This document shows, one piece after another, positions 1 through 7,966 of a DNA stretch of 22,954 bases. Source of the DNA: CAYNNP01 sp964398215 (lineage in GTDB: Bacteria > Planctomycetota > Planctomycetia > Pirellulales > Pirellulaceae); the NCBI GenBank assembly GCA_964398215.1, contig CAYNNP010000087.1, positions 1 to 22,954 of the forward strand, in the 5' to 3' direction. Each line of letters opens with the position of its first letter. The stretch's first letter is position 1. Below the pieces are notes generated by a model. The model made no database searches. It was not told the origin of the DNA and saw only the letters and a list, made by a program, of their open reading frames with translations. The position numbers and the translations under genes are program-made.

Positions 1-20
1 TTTCAGACACTGATTGGGCG

Positions 21-52
21 CAAAAAGAAAGCCAAGGCGACCATGCCTTGGC
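21..52 (-). terminator. Rho-independent terminator of the DUF1573 gene
   Basis: A perfect 8-bp inverted repeat (GCCAAGGC, 6-nt loop, GCCTTGGC; positions 31-52) is followed, reading the minus strand, by the T-rich run TTTCTTTTTG (30-21). It lies about 32 bases after the stop codon of the minus-strand DUF1573 gene, which fits an intrinsic terminator for that gene. Confidence 0.75.
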
Positions 53-84
53 TAACTGATTTTTTGGGAGATCCAATCGCGGGT

Positions 85-1077
85 TTACTGATCGCGTACT
101 TCGGCGGTCAGAATCGCTTTCGCCGATACACTTGCGTCGCCGTCAGTCGTGATCACAACTGCTTTCTTTTGTGGACCGACAACATCAATGGGAGTGAAGT
201 TTGCATTGATGATATGGAACACTTTCGCTTTTGCCGGAAGATCAAAATCGACTTTCCAACCTTCGCAATCGATCGACTTGATCAAAAAGGGAGCTTGTCC
301 TTTGATTGCCAATCGCATCTTGGCGGGCTCTCCTGGCTTCAGCCGTCCAAGCGAAAACGCTTGCGGCGAAATACTGAGAGGACTTTCGACTTGACCAGAA
401 ACCTTCAGAGGAACCCGAGGCATATTGGTGTCGTTAGTGACAAGAGTCAACTCGTCCTGGAAAAAACCCTGTGGTGCATCTTCGCGTAGCTTGACGATCA
501 ATTGATAGTCGACGCGACCGCCTTGACGAGTCGTTTGCTCGAAGACCGGATTCAACCAAGCGTGATTGCTCTTGAGTTCCAGAATCTTCCAGTCCGGGCG
601 GCCAGCGTACCTCAGCTTCGTCTGCTTTGTTGATGCATCGCCTTGACTGACCTTGCCGAATTCGATTGAACCAGGAAAGAAAACGATGTCTTTGCGGATA
701 TAGCCATCAACGCGTAATCGGATCTCGCTCAGGAAAGGTTGATCGATTACTGCAGTGATCGTTGCGCCGCGTTTGCCGTTGAACTTACCAGTGTTGAAGC
801 GAGCTAGAATGGAACCAGTTTGACCCGGCGCGATGTACTCATTTTCAACGATCGCAGTCGTGCAACCGCAACTCGTTCTGACTGAGCGTATGTGGATGTT
901 GTTCCCAAATGTATTGGTAATTGGAAACCGAAACTCAGTTTTTGCTCCAACAGCTACAACACCAAAATCGTGCTTCTGGATTGGACACGCCGCCTGACGC
1001 CAATCCTCGGCGTATGTTGTTGAACACAATAGTAGGAACAATGCAATCATTGATCCAAATACTGTTCGAGTTGCCAT
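85..1077 (-). CDS. Exported DUF1573 domain protein
   Basis: A 330-residue protein with an N-terminal signal peptide: hydrophobic residues 9-22, then TYA before ED, which suits signal peptidase I cleavage near residue 23. The mature part begins with the DUF1573 pattern: a strand ending in HDFGVV (36-41), then the family's SCGCTT motif at 69-74, then APGQTG (83-88). Later segments (about 130-230 and 230-325) look like further Ig/ASH-type beta-sandwich repeats. DUF1573 proteins are common in Planctomycetota and Bacteroidota; they are exported and their function is unknown. The gene stands alone, with its own terminator and a candidate promoter. A GGGA about 8 nt before the ATG is a weak ribosome site. 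The family call is firm; no substrate or partner can be named. Confidence 0.9.
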   Translation of the reverse strand: MATRTVFGSMIALFLLLCSTTYAEDWRQAACPIQKHDFGVVAVGAKTEFRFPITNTFGNNIHIRSVRTSCGCTTAIVENEYIAPGQTGSILARFNTGKFNGKRGATITAVIDQPFLSEIRLRVDGYIRKDIVFFPGSIEFGKVSQGDASTKQTKLRYAGRPDWKILELKSNHAWLNPVFEQTTRQGGRVDYQLIVKLREDAPQGFFQDELTLVTNDTNMPRVPLKVSGQVESPLSISPQAFSLGRLKPGEPAKMRLAIKGQAPFLIKSIDCEGWKVDFDLPAKAKVFHIINANFTPIDVVGPQKKAVVITTDGDASVSAKAILTAEVRDQ

Positions 1078-1150
1078 TGAATTTCCCGTGCTTTTGAATA
1101 TGTGTCGGACCCAGCTGCTTCACTAAAAATCTCGCACAATCTGGTACATC

Positions 1151-1179
1151 AATATACTCCCCACTTTAGGGGGAAGCAA
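1151..1179 (-). promoter_or_regulatory. Candidate sigma70-type promoter for the DUF1573 gene
   Basis: Reading the minus strand, TTGCTT (1179-1174) is followed by exactly 17 nt and then TATATT (1156-1151). The -10 box is about 75 nt upstream of the ATG at 1077. The spacer contains a small inverted repeat (CCCC...GGGG). Only the match and the spacing support this; planctomycete promoters are poorly defined. Confidence 0.4.
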
Positions 1180-1557
1180 CAAATTGTGGATACTGGGTCC
1201 CCCACAGATTACCGATGTAAAACAGGTAGGCAAGTCAAACCAAGCAAATTTTGCGTGCGCCGTGGCAAAATAGGCTCGTATCTTGCTTGCAATGGTTGTT
1301 TGGGGGATCAGGGGGTTTTTGGGGCCCATGTTGAATACAGCAACTAACCAGCTGTCCAACCGCTGCAGTCGTCACAGGTCTACTTTTTAAGACGCTGAAA
1401 AGTGCCACTCTGGACTGTTTGTATACCGGAGGGTCGGCACCCCTAGTTGTTGGCGGAACCACGAACTTAGTACGCCGCCGAATTGCCATTGCCCAAGAAT
1501 CAAATCGATTTGTAAAAGCAGGTTTTGCAAGCAGGTTAGTAACCCACAGCTCGGCTC
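1180..1557. other. Intergenic region, no gene seen
   Basis: About 380 bases between the DUF1573 promoter and the FkbM gene. No convincing ORF or tRNA is present. It holds a G-rich patch with three runs of 4-5 G (1302-1324) and a 9-nt direct repeat AAGCAGGTT at 1516-1524 and 1529-1537, just upstream of the methyltransferase start. No clear promoter or ribosome site for the plus-strand gene was found. Confidence 0.5.
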
Positions 1558-2490
1558 ATGGAAAAGCACGAAGCAACTCACCCAATCACCCGTTCTTGGG
1601 AACAGTGGAACCGCAGGTCAAAATGGCGAAACGCGATTCGTTGGGCTGACTGGCGAGTCACAAAAAAGTTCGCGCGTCTGAGTGGGGTCCAGGTCAAACG
1701 TTCGGTGCCAATGTTTTGGGGCGAACTGATGACGATTGTCTATCCAGAATACGTATCCGGTTTTTTGGGCAAACATGGTTACTTTGAGAAAGACTTGACC
1801 GCAGCGGTGGTTGATCTGGTCCGTCCCGGCGACACCTTCTTTGATGTGGGTTCGCATTTTGGTTTTTACTCGCTGCTGGCAGCTGACATCGTTGGCGCAT
1901 CGGGAGCCGTGCATGCTTTTGAACCAACGCCAGAAACTTACGAAGTGCTAAGTGAAAACGCTAAGCGTCGTGATGTGATCCAAGCACACAATCTAGCGGT
2001 GTTCGACGAGCCGAAGACGATTCAGTTTTGGAAACAGTCCATTCGCGATTCAGCAATCAACTTTGTCATTACCGACCAGCAAAACCTTAGCCGTGACGAA
2101 ATCAACGAAGGGCAAACGATCGACGTTCAAGCAGTTAGGCTTGACGATTTTGCGACTGCCCACGGATTGCCAGACGTCATGAAGCTGGATGTCGAAGGCG
2201 TGGAGTCTTTTGTGCTTCGCGGGATGAGTAACATTTTGAAAGAATCGCGTCCCGTTGTGATGATGGAAGTTGGCGATTCGATCAACGAAAAAACAGGTAA
2301 CGTTAGCAGTCGCGAAAACGTCAACTTTCTGCTGGATCATGGATACGTTGCCTGGGAGTACGCTGGGCAGACCCCGGAGCAGCACATTCCCCAAACGTCC
2401 TACCAAAGCGGCAATCTGGTATTCATCCACGCCACTAGCGAGCGACAGCCAAGCGGCATGAGTGACCAACCGCGGCGCATGGCCGCATAA
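1558..2490 (+). CDS. FkbM family SAM-dependent methyltransferase
   Basis: A 310-residue protein. Residues 91-110 hold the SAM-binding motif I of class I methyltransferases (GDTFFDVGSHFGFYSLLAA), followed by the acidic motif II as AFEP (120-123). The family's LDVEG motif is at 210-214, followed by E-rich motif MMEVGD (235-240). FkbM-type enzymes usually O-methylate sugars or small molecules, often in polysaccharide or glycolipid pathways. No glycosyltransferase lies next to it here, so the substrate is unknown. There is no signal peptide; the N-terminal 50 residues are basic and Trp-rich. No Shine-Dalgarno precedes the ATG. The gene converges on trmK, with only 9 bases between the two stop codons. 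Confidence 0.88.
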   Translation: MEKHEATHPITRSWEQWNRRSKWRNAIRWADWRVTKKFARLSGVQVKRSVPMFWGELMTIVYPEYVSGFLGKHGYFEKDLTAAVVDLVRPGDTFFDVGSHFGFYSLLAADIVGASGAVHAFEPTPETYEVLSENAKRRDVIQAHNLAVFDEPKTIQFWKQSIRDSAINFVITDQQNLSRDEINEGQTIDVQAVRLDDFATAHGLPDVMKLDVEGVESFVLRGMSNILKESRPVVMMEVGDSINEKTGNVSSRENVNFLLDHGYVAWEYAGQTPEQHIPQTSYQSGNLVFIHATSERQPSGMSDQPRRMAA

Positions 2491-2499
2491 GCTGGCAAG

Positions 2500-3156
2500 T
2501 TACAGTTGCGATAAGGTTTGACTGATGGTTGCGAGCCGCTGTTGGCTAGATTCGCTGAGCCGAGTCAAGTTTTCCATGTACTTCTTTTCTTCGAGCAGCT
2601 GCTTTTGCAATTGTTCGGTGTGTTTCTTCATGACCGTAGGGCCAAACAACAACGCAGCGTCACGATCGAGTCCTTCGTAGGCTGGATCTGGGCCGTCATG
2701 CTGGACGCGTTGAAAACACATGATCCGATAGTCCCAGTGGCCAGGCGAAATCTGTTCGTCAACAAAATGCAATCCATTGTTGGCGGCCCAAGTCCGGACC
2801 AATTCAGCATTTCGATTGGGCTGAATAACAACACGGCTTGGGATTCGCTGCGGATGTGCGGACAAAATGCGGACGATTGTTTTCGCGCCCATCCCGCAGA
2901 TGCTCAGACTATCGGCTTCGTTGCGGGCGATCACCGAAAGTCCATCTCCGAATCGGGCTTCCGCTGGTAGTCCTTCCAAAGCGACGCGAGAACTGGTCCA
3001 GGGTGTCACTTTGTTTTCGACTGCGATGCCGCGTTGAATTCTGCCAGCCTTGATCAAGGCGACCAGGAGCTTGGCATGATCAGATCCGACATCTACGTGC
3101 ACGGCTGATCGGATCAGCCGCGCCACGCATTTCAGTCGTTCATCCAGTTTTGGCAC
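2500..3156 (-). CDS. trmK: TrmK-like tRNA (adenine22-N1)-methyltransferase
   Basis: A 218-residue protein of the TrmK/COG2384 family, which methylates A22 of tRNA using SAM. Visible motifs: DVGSDH at 22-27 (SAM motif I), GDGLSVI at 70-76, ICGMGAKTI at 86-94 (the family's CGMGG-type motif) and the catalytic-region QPNRN at 112-116. Residues 175-215 are a predicted coiled coil rich in Lys, Gln and Glu, as in TrmK proteins, whose C-terminal coiled coil helps bind tRNA. The start is GTG, without an obvious ribosome site. It lies 21 bases downstream of the RNase E/G gene on the same strand and is probably the last gene of that operon. The family call is secure; the exact tRNA position is inferred from homology. 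Confidence 0.85.
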   Translation of the reverse strand: MPKLDERLKCVARLIRSAVHVDVGSDHAKLLVALIKAGRIQRGIAVENKVTPWTSSRVALEGLPAEARFGDGLSVIARNEADSLSICGMGAKTIVRILSAHPQRIPSRVVIQPNRNAELVRTWAANNGLHFVDEQISPGHWDYRIMCFQRVQHDGPDPAYEGLDRDAALLFGPTVMKKHTEQLQKQLLEEKKYMENLTRLSESSQQRLATISQTLSQL

Positions 3157-3177
3157 TGTTGAATCAACTACAGATGA

Positions 3178-4782
3178 TTAACAATCGATTTCGACTCGTT
3201 CGCCACGAGCGTCTCGGCAATCCATTTCCAAGTGCTCGGGGAACAACCCTTCGCTGCCCAGAATCTGCACCGTCATGTCGCCAGCGTCTTCCATTTCCAT
3301 CACGCTGCGACGTTTCTTGTTGTTCAAGTGGGCTGCAACGGCGTCGTTAACACGCACGGTAACGCGACGAATATGCTCGTTGCGAACTGCCAACGCCAGC
3401 ATGCGGACGACTTCGATCGACATACTCTCGGCGGTCTTTACCAACCCGCGTCCATCGCAGCATGGACAATCGGTGTAAATACTGCGTTTCAAACTCGGGC
3501 GAATTCGCTGCCGCGTCATTTCGATCAAGCCGAACGGACTGGTTCGCAGAATCTTGGTCCGCGCTCGGTCATTCGCCAATGCATCCCGGAGAGCGCGTTC
3601 GACTTTACGTCGATGACTTTCCTTTCGCATATCGATAAAGTCGTTGACGATCACACCGCCCAAGTCGCGAAGCCGCAATTGGCGAGCAATCTCCTTGGCA
3701 GCGGCAAGGTTCATTTTGAAAGCGTTTTCTTCCGCCGAATCAACACTTCTAAAATTGCCGCTGTTGACGTCGATTGCGACCAATGCTTCGGTTGAATCAA
3801 TCACGATCGATCCACCTTCGCGGCAATGAACCTGCCGCTGATGAATCTTTGCGATTTCCTTTTCAAGTTTATGTTTGTGGAATAGAGGTTCACGACCATC
3901 GTAAAGTTTCAGACGGTCAACCACGCGAGGCATGACCATTTTCAAAAAGTCACGTGCCTTGTCAAAGGATTCTTTTTCATCAATGACGATCCGGTCAATG
4001 TCATCGTTGTAGATATCACGAATGGTTCGGATAATCAGATCACTTTCTTCATACAGCACGCCAGGCTGCGACGTGCTCTTGACGCGGCGAACAATCGCTT
4101 TCCAAAGACGCAGTAGGTAATCGATATCACGCTGAAGTTCTTTTTCCGAGCGTCCCGCACCAGCAGTCCGAACGATGAACCCCAGACCCTTTGGCGGATT
4201 CAGTGACTGCAGGCACTTCTTTAGTCTTTTCCGGTCGTCGTCGTCTTCGATTTTTCGGCTGACACCAATTCGGGAAAGCGCGGGCATCAAAACCAAGTAG
4301 CGACCGGGAATCGAAATGTACGTGCTGAGCGTGGGGCCTTTTGTGCCAATGCCTTCTTTGATGACTTGCACCAAAACTTCATCGCCACGTTTGAAGATCT
4401 CTTGGATCGGCGGCTTGACGCGTGGTCGGCCGCCTTTAAAGACACGTTTGTTCCCGCGTCCCGTTTCCCGAGCACGACGAGCGGCTGCTTCCGCCAGTTC
4501 GTCCGACTCACGCATGATCTCTTCGGGGTCGTAACCGCCTTGTCGAAAGTACTGCGGTTCAACATCGCTGATGTGCAAAAAACCATTTCGCCCAACGCCA
4601 AAGTCGACAAACGCCGCTTGGATACTGGGTTCGAGGTTCACGATTTTGCCGCGGTACACATTTCCTGCGTAGGCTTCGACGCTGTTACGTTCAACGTACA
4701 GTTCGTCCAAACGGCCATTTTCCAGGATTGCGATTCTGCTTTCTTCCGGCTGCAGAACGTTCATCAACATTTCTTTTTTCAC
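3178..4782 (-). CDS. rng: Ribonuclease E/G (RNase G-like)
   Basis: A 534-residue endoribonuclease for rRNA and mRNA processing. It starts like RNase E/G (MLMNVLQPEESRIAIL), followed by an S1 domain (about 38-145: YRGKI, AAFVDFG, NGFLHISDV). The S1 domain carries a charged insert at about 75-130, rich in Arg, Lys and Glu. The catalytic Asp pair is visible in VAIDVNSG (D338) and IVNDFIDM (D381). The Zn-link is CPCC at 439-442, followed by GRG. There is no long C-terminal degradosome scaffold, so it resembles RNase G more than RNase E. The start is GTG, overlapping the upstream DUF2344 stop as GTGA, with a GAGGTG ribosome site 4 nt before it. DUF2344 and RNase G genes are commonly adjacent in other bacteria. 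Confidence 0.95.
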   Translation of the reverse strand: MKKEMLMNVLQPEESRIAILENGRLDELYVERNSVEAYAGNVYRGKIVNLEPSIQAAFVDFGVGRNGFLHISDVEPQYFRQGGYDPEEIMRESDELAEAAARRARETGRGNKRVFKGGRPRVKPPIQEIFKRGDEVLVQVIKEGIGTKGPTLSTYISIPGRYLVLMPALSRIGVSRKIEDDDDRKRLKKCLQSLNPPKGLGFIVRTAGAGRSEKELQRDIDYLLRLWKAIVRRVKSTSQPGVLYEESDLIIRTIRDIYNDDIDRIVIDEKESFDKARDFLKMVMPRVVDRLKLYDGREPLFHKHKLEKEIAKIHQRQVHCREGGSIVIDSTEALVAIDVNSGNFRSVDSAEENAFKMNLAAAKEIARQLRLRDLGGVIVNDFIDMRKESHRRKVERALRDALANDRARTKILRTSPFGLIEMTRQRIRPSLKRSIYTDCPCCDGRGLVKTAESMSIEVVRMLALAVRNEHIRRVTVRVNDAVAAHLNNKKRRSVMEMEDAGDMTVQILGSEGLFPEHLEMDCRDARGERVEIDC

Positions 4783-5666
4783 GAATCACCTCGTTGGGGT
4801 GGACCAGATTGTGACGCGCTCGAAATGTCGCGCAACGGATCTGGTTTTGTTGTGTTTGTTTCTCGATGGCAATCAGCCGATTCGTCGGCCGCGCCAGGCT
4901 GATCGCTTGCTAGTGCAATCATTGTCTTGTCTTCGGGAGCAAATTCTTTTTCCAAAACGACTTGCTGTCTTGTGATCAGAGAGCCGTTTTCAACCCAGTC
5001 TCCGGCTCCTATCAAGTCCAGAACATCGGTTGGCCTCAATGAGGCTCCAGGGCACGCGGCGAGTGTCAATTGCAGGCTGTCGTCCGTGACTTCCAGCCGC
5101 AAAATCTGTTCGCATACTGTGACGGTCAGTGGTTTGCCCTTGCGTTCCACTGTCGCTGATTCTTGTCCAAGCAATTCTTGGACATTTTTGTTGACGACAT
5201 CCATGTCGACGTCGCTAGGAAAACTGAACGTGTATTCGCTACGCAGCAGCTTTGCTTTGCCAAACTTATCGGGCAGTCTCGCAACGCTCTTGATCACCAA
5301 CCCTGGCTGATTGTCATCGTCCAGACGTTTGAACAACGCGGCAGGCGAAAGCTCTTCTGCTAAATCCAGTTCGACGACTTCGTCCAAACTTTGCACACCA
5401 AGGGCAAGTGCGGACGGGAATCCGACACGCGGTTTTGGGTGAAAGCCTTCTGTCATCGAAAGCTCCAATGCCGCACGTCGAATCAACCGTTCCCACAGTC
5501 GCGCCAAATCGCGATGGCTGATCCAACGCAAAAGGTCTCGTTTTTCAAAACGTACGCGATACCGGATCCGCAAGGGCGGTTGGCCCTCAGCGTTTGGTTG
5601 TTCGGTAGCTTGCGTTTCGGTCACGGCTGTAAAATTCTGACTTTGTGAGTATGGATTAGGTAACAA
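4779..5666 (-). CDS. TIGR03936 / DUF2344 radical SAM-associated protein
   Basis: Residues about 30-230 match the DUF2344 (TIGR03936) family: RIRYRVRFEKRDLLRWISHRDL, then the TEGFHPKPR motif and FPSALALGVQSLDEVVEL. In other bacteria this domain is either fused to the C-terminus of, or encoded next to, a TIGR03960 radical SAM protein, and often precedes RNase G and ribosomal protein L21 genes. Its role is not firmly established. Here it stands alone as a 295-residue protein with no radical SAM partner in the window. The C-terminal 60 residues are polar and poorly conserved-looking. The TTG start (overlapping the Enzyme I stop by 11 bases) has no ribosome site. An in-frame GTG at 5624 would also retain the domain. 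Its TGA overlaps the RNase E/G start (GTGA). Confidence 0.85.
   Translation of the reverse strand: MLPNPYSQSQNFTAVTETQATEQPNAEGQPPLRIRYRVRFEKRDLLRWISHRDLARLWERLIRRAALELSMTEGFHPKPRVGFPSALALGVQSLDEVVELDLAEELSPAALFKRLDDDNQPGLVIKSVARLPDKFGKAKLLRSEYTFSFPSDVDMDVVNKNVQELLGQESATVERKGKPLTVTVCEQILRLEVTDDSLQLTLAACPGASLRPTDVLDLIGAGDWVENGSLITRQQVVLEKEFAPEDKTMIALASDQPGAADESADCHRETNTTKPDPLRDISSASQSGPPQRGDS
4787..4792 (-). promoter_or_regulatory. Ribosome binding site of the RNase E/G gene
   Basis: On the minus strand GAGGTG lies 4 nt before the GTG at 4782-4780. It supports this GTG over the in-frame ATG codons four and six codons downstream. It sits inside the upstream gene, whose TGA overlaps the GTG, suggesting translational coupling. 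Confidence 0.65.
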
Positions 5667-7401
5667 TCAATTCGGGAACGAAATCGCCCAATCGATCCAG
5701 CAGGTAGAGATCAACATCGCGTGCGGCATCCAGCTTCATCACGCGATCTGCGATCTCACGACATTGCTGGATCGTGACACTGCGAATCGCTTTCTTGACG
5801 CGCGGCAAGGACGACGGAGGCACGCTCAAATGGCGGATCCCCAGTCCCAACAGCAAAAGTGCTCGACCTGGCATGCTGCTCATTTCGCCACAAACGGACA
5901 GCGGTTTTTCAAACTTGTCTGCGACATCAATGCATTGCTTGATCAATCGCAACACCGATGGGTCACTGGATTGGTACAAGTCCGCGACGTACTCGTTGCT
6001 ACGATCGACCGCCAGTGTGTACTGTGCCAGATCGTTTGTCCCGATGCTTAGGAAGTCGATTTCTGGCACAAATCGTTCCAGCATCACGACAGCCGCTGGA
6101 ACTTCGACCATCATTCCGATTGGGATATTACTGCGATGCTTGATGCGGGATTCTTTCAAGTCCTCGGCCACAACATTCAGCAACATTCGTGCTTGCCGAA
6201 GCTCCGCAAGCGTTGTGATCAGCGGAAACATCATTCGAACGTCACCAAACTCTGCGGCACGCAAAACGGCGCGAAGCTGTGGTCGAAACAGATCCAAATT
6301 CCGCAGTGAAAGACGAATGCTGCGCAAGCCCAAGAACGGATTGTGTTCGTTTTCGGCGAGCGGGCGATGTCCCATTTTGTCCGCGCCCAGATCAAGGGTG
6401 CGAATCACAACCGGTCGCCCGTTCATCTCCTGAATGACTTGCTTGTAAGCCTGAAAATGATCCTCTTCGCTCGGTTCTTCGCGGCTGGACAAATACAGAA
6501 ACTCGGTCCTGTAGAGCCCAATCCCATCAGCACCATGTTTCAAGCAAGATTCCGTTTCGTGCGGGAACTCAATATTGGCGCTCAGCTGAACACGGACTCC
6601 ATCCGCTGTCTCGGCAGGCAAATCCCGAAGTTCGGCCAACCGCGCGGAAAGGTCCGCTCCCTGGGCCACTCGTTTTCGATACTGGTCCAGCGTGGCTTCG
6701 TCGGGATCAATGATGACCCGTCCGCGATCACCGTCGATAATGACGCGAATGAAATCGGGAACCGACTCCAGGAATTCGCCGATCCCAACAACCGCTGGCA
6801 ACTCAAGTCCCTTGGCGACAATCGCGGTGTGTCCGCCCGGGCCTCCCGTTTCTGTGCAGAAACCCAGAACGTAGCGACGATCAAGGTTGGCAGTTTCGCT
6901 GGGCGTCAAAACATGCGACAGGACGATCACCGGTTCAGTCAAATCAGCTAAGGGCTGAGGGTTGACCGCGCCAAGCTCTTGAAGCAACTGTTTTTCAATG
7001 TCCATCAAGTCTTGCGCACGCGCGGCAAGCAGCGGATTGGTGATTCGGCGCATCGCCTCGGCAAAATTGCTGAGCACTCGATTCACCGCGTAATCAGCCG
7101 ACTGAAGCTTTTCCTTGATCCGGCGTTTCAGTTCAGCATTCAATCGTGGGTCGTGCAGCATCTGAAGTTGGGCTGCAAAGATCTCACCTGTTTCTTCGCC
7201 AGCGAGCGCCGAAGTTTCTTGGCGGCTATTTTCCAGACGTTCACCGACAGCAGCGATCGCAACGCGCAGGCGCGCGAACTCGGTCTCCGCATTTTCAGCG
7301 GGGATCAGACTCCTTGGGATTCGGTAACCATCGGCTTCCAGAACTAGCGCTGGGCCAATGGCAACCCCGGGAGCAACAGGAATGCCTTGTAATTCGACCA
7401 T
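5656..7401 (-). CDS. ptsI: PTS Enzyme I (PEP-protein phosphotransferase)
   Basis: The cytoplasmic first enzyme of the PTS; it takes phosphate from phosphoenolpyruvate and passes it to HPr. From the ATG chosen here (581 residues) it starts VELQGIPVAPGVAIGPA, the usual EI beginning. The phospho-histidine lies in GGPGGHTAIVAKGLELPAVVG (His191). The PEP-binding barrel shows YRTEFLYL, RTLDLGADK, FLSIGTNDLAQYTLAVDR and the catalytic Cys in SVCGEMSS (Cys504). There is no N-terminal GAF domain, so it is not a PtsP-type EI. A GTG six codons upstream (7419) is the alternative start; neither has a ribosome site. It follows HPr after a 259-base leader containing a perfect hairpin, and its end overlaps the DUF2344 gene if that starts at TTG. 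Confidence 0.95.
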   Translation of the reverse strand: MVELQGIPVAPGVAIGPALVLEADGYRIPRSLIPAENAETEFARLRVAIAAVGERLENSRQETSALAGEETGEIFAAQLQMLHDPRLNAELKRRIKEKLQSADYAVNRVLSNFAEAMRRITNPLLAARAQDLMDIEKQLLQELGAVNPQPLADLTEPVIVLSHVLTPSETANLDRRYVLGFCTETGGPGGHTAIVAKGLELPAVVGIGEFLESVPDFIRVIIDGDRGRVIIDPDEATLDQYRKRVAQGADLSARLAELRDLPAETADGVRVQLSANIEFPHETESCLKHGADGIGLYRTEFLYLSSREEPSEEDHFQAYKQVIQEMNGRPVVIRTLDLGADKMGHRPLAENEHNPFLGLRSIRLSLRNLDLFRPQLRAVLRAAEFGDVRMMFPLITTLAELRQARMLLNVVAEDLKESRIKHRSNIPIGMMVEVPAAVVMLERFVPEIDFLSIGTNDLAQYTLAVDRSNEYVADLYQSSDPSVLRLIKQCIDVADKFEKPLSVCGEMSSMPGRALLLLGLGIRHLSVPPSSLPRVKKAIRSVTIQQCREIADRVMKLDAARDVDLYLLDRLGDFVPELIVT

Positions 7402-7471
7402 CGGTGGCCGACGGAACACGCGGAGCCTGAGCGGACGCGGCGGGATCTGGCGGCGTCAATTCTGGGTTGCG

Positions 7472-7492
7472 GCTGCGCATCATTTGCGCAGC
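7472..7492 (-). promoter_or_regulatory. Perfect hairpin in the leader between HPr and Enzyme I genes
   Basis: GCTGCGCA (7472-7479) and TGCGCAGC (7485-7492) form a perfect 8-bp inverted repeat with a 5-nt loop, about 70 bases before the Enzyme I ATG. No T-run follows on either strand, so it is not a standard terminator. It may be an operator, an RNA-processing site or a leader structure. Confidence 0.45.
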
Positions 7493-7660
7493 GTCGATCC
7501 AATGATTGGTATCGACATCCATCCCGCATGCCCATCGATCTTCGGCTCTTGGAGCGATCCATCGAAAAGTTGTTTGGGGGTTCAGGTTTTTGTTTTGTCG
7601 TGCTTGAGTGCTACGAGCACCTGAGCGTTATTGATTCAATCGGCTGCTAATGAAACAGAG

Positions 7661-7966
7661 TCATGAATCAACGGCGTCACCCAACTGCTGAGTTTCCTGA
7701 AATCCACTTTCGAAGAACCGATCCAACGCACTGATTGCGTGTTCGGCATCGTCTCCGGTAACGTGAAGCATCAACTCAGTGCCTTGGGTTGCGCCAAGGG
7801 TAAGTATCGAAAGGATACTTTCGCAGTCGATTTTCTCGCCCCGATGTTCGATCAGGACCGTCGACTCAAATTGTTTGGTCAAGCGCACCAGCAAATCAGC
7901 GGGCCGAGCATGTAAGCCCGCCTCGCTCTTAACGGTGACGTTTTTGTGCAAAGTGTTATCGTTCAT
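7661..7966 (-). CDS. ptsH: PTS phosphocarrier protein HPr/NPr
   Basis: A 101-residue HPr-family protein that relays phosphate from Enzyme I to EIIA proteins. The phosphorylation site is EAGLHARPA (His19). The second conserved region, CESILSILTLGATQGTEL, has a serine (Ser50) at the position of Ser46 in B. subtilis HPr; many HPr and NPr proteins keep a serine here, so it does not prove HPr-kinase regulation. The end, FFESGFQE, resembles the tail of E. coli NPr, and a short polar extension follows. The ATG overlaps the stop of the EIIA gene (TGATG), so the two are probably translationally coupled. With EIIA just upstream and no permease nearby, a regulatory (nitrogen-type) role is likely but inferred. 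Confidence 0.95.
   Translation of the reverse strand: MNDNTLHKNVTVKSEAGLHARPADLLVRLTKQFESTVLIEHRGEKIDCESILSILTLGATQGTELMLHVTGDDAEHAISALDRFFESGFQETQQLGDAVDS

Noticed and set aside
1302..1324. G-rich run as a possible G-quadruplex
   Set aside because: Only three runs of four or more G are present; a fourth is missing nearby, so a stable intramolecular quadruplex is unlikely.
3232..3795. Long open frame (187 codons, plus strand) opposite the RNase E/G gene
   Set aside because: It lies antisense to a gene with clear catalytic motifs, and its product has no recognisable domain; it is a shadow frame.
4366..4902. 178-codon plus-strand frame
   Set aside because: Antisense to the RNase E/G and DUF2344 genes; no family features.
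5774..6433. 219-codon plus-strand frame opposite Enzyme I
   Set aside because: Antisense to the well-supported ptsI gene; Ser/Arg-rich composition typical of a shadow frame.
7661..7966. Serine at the HPr Ser46 position as proof of HPr-kinase control
   Set aside because: E. coli HPr and NPr also have a serine here without an HPr kinase; the residue alone is not diagnostic.
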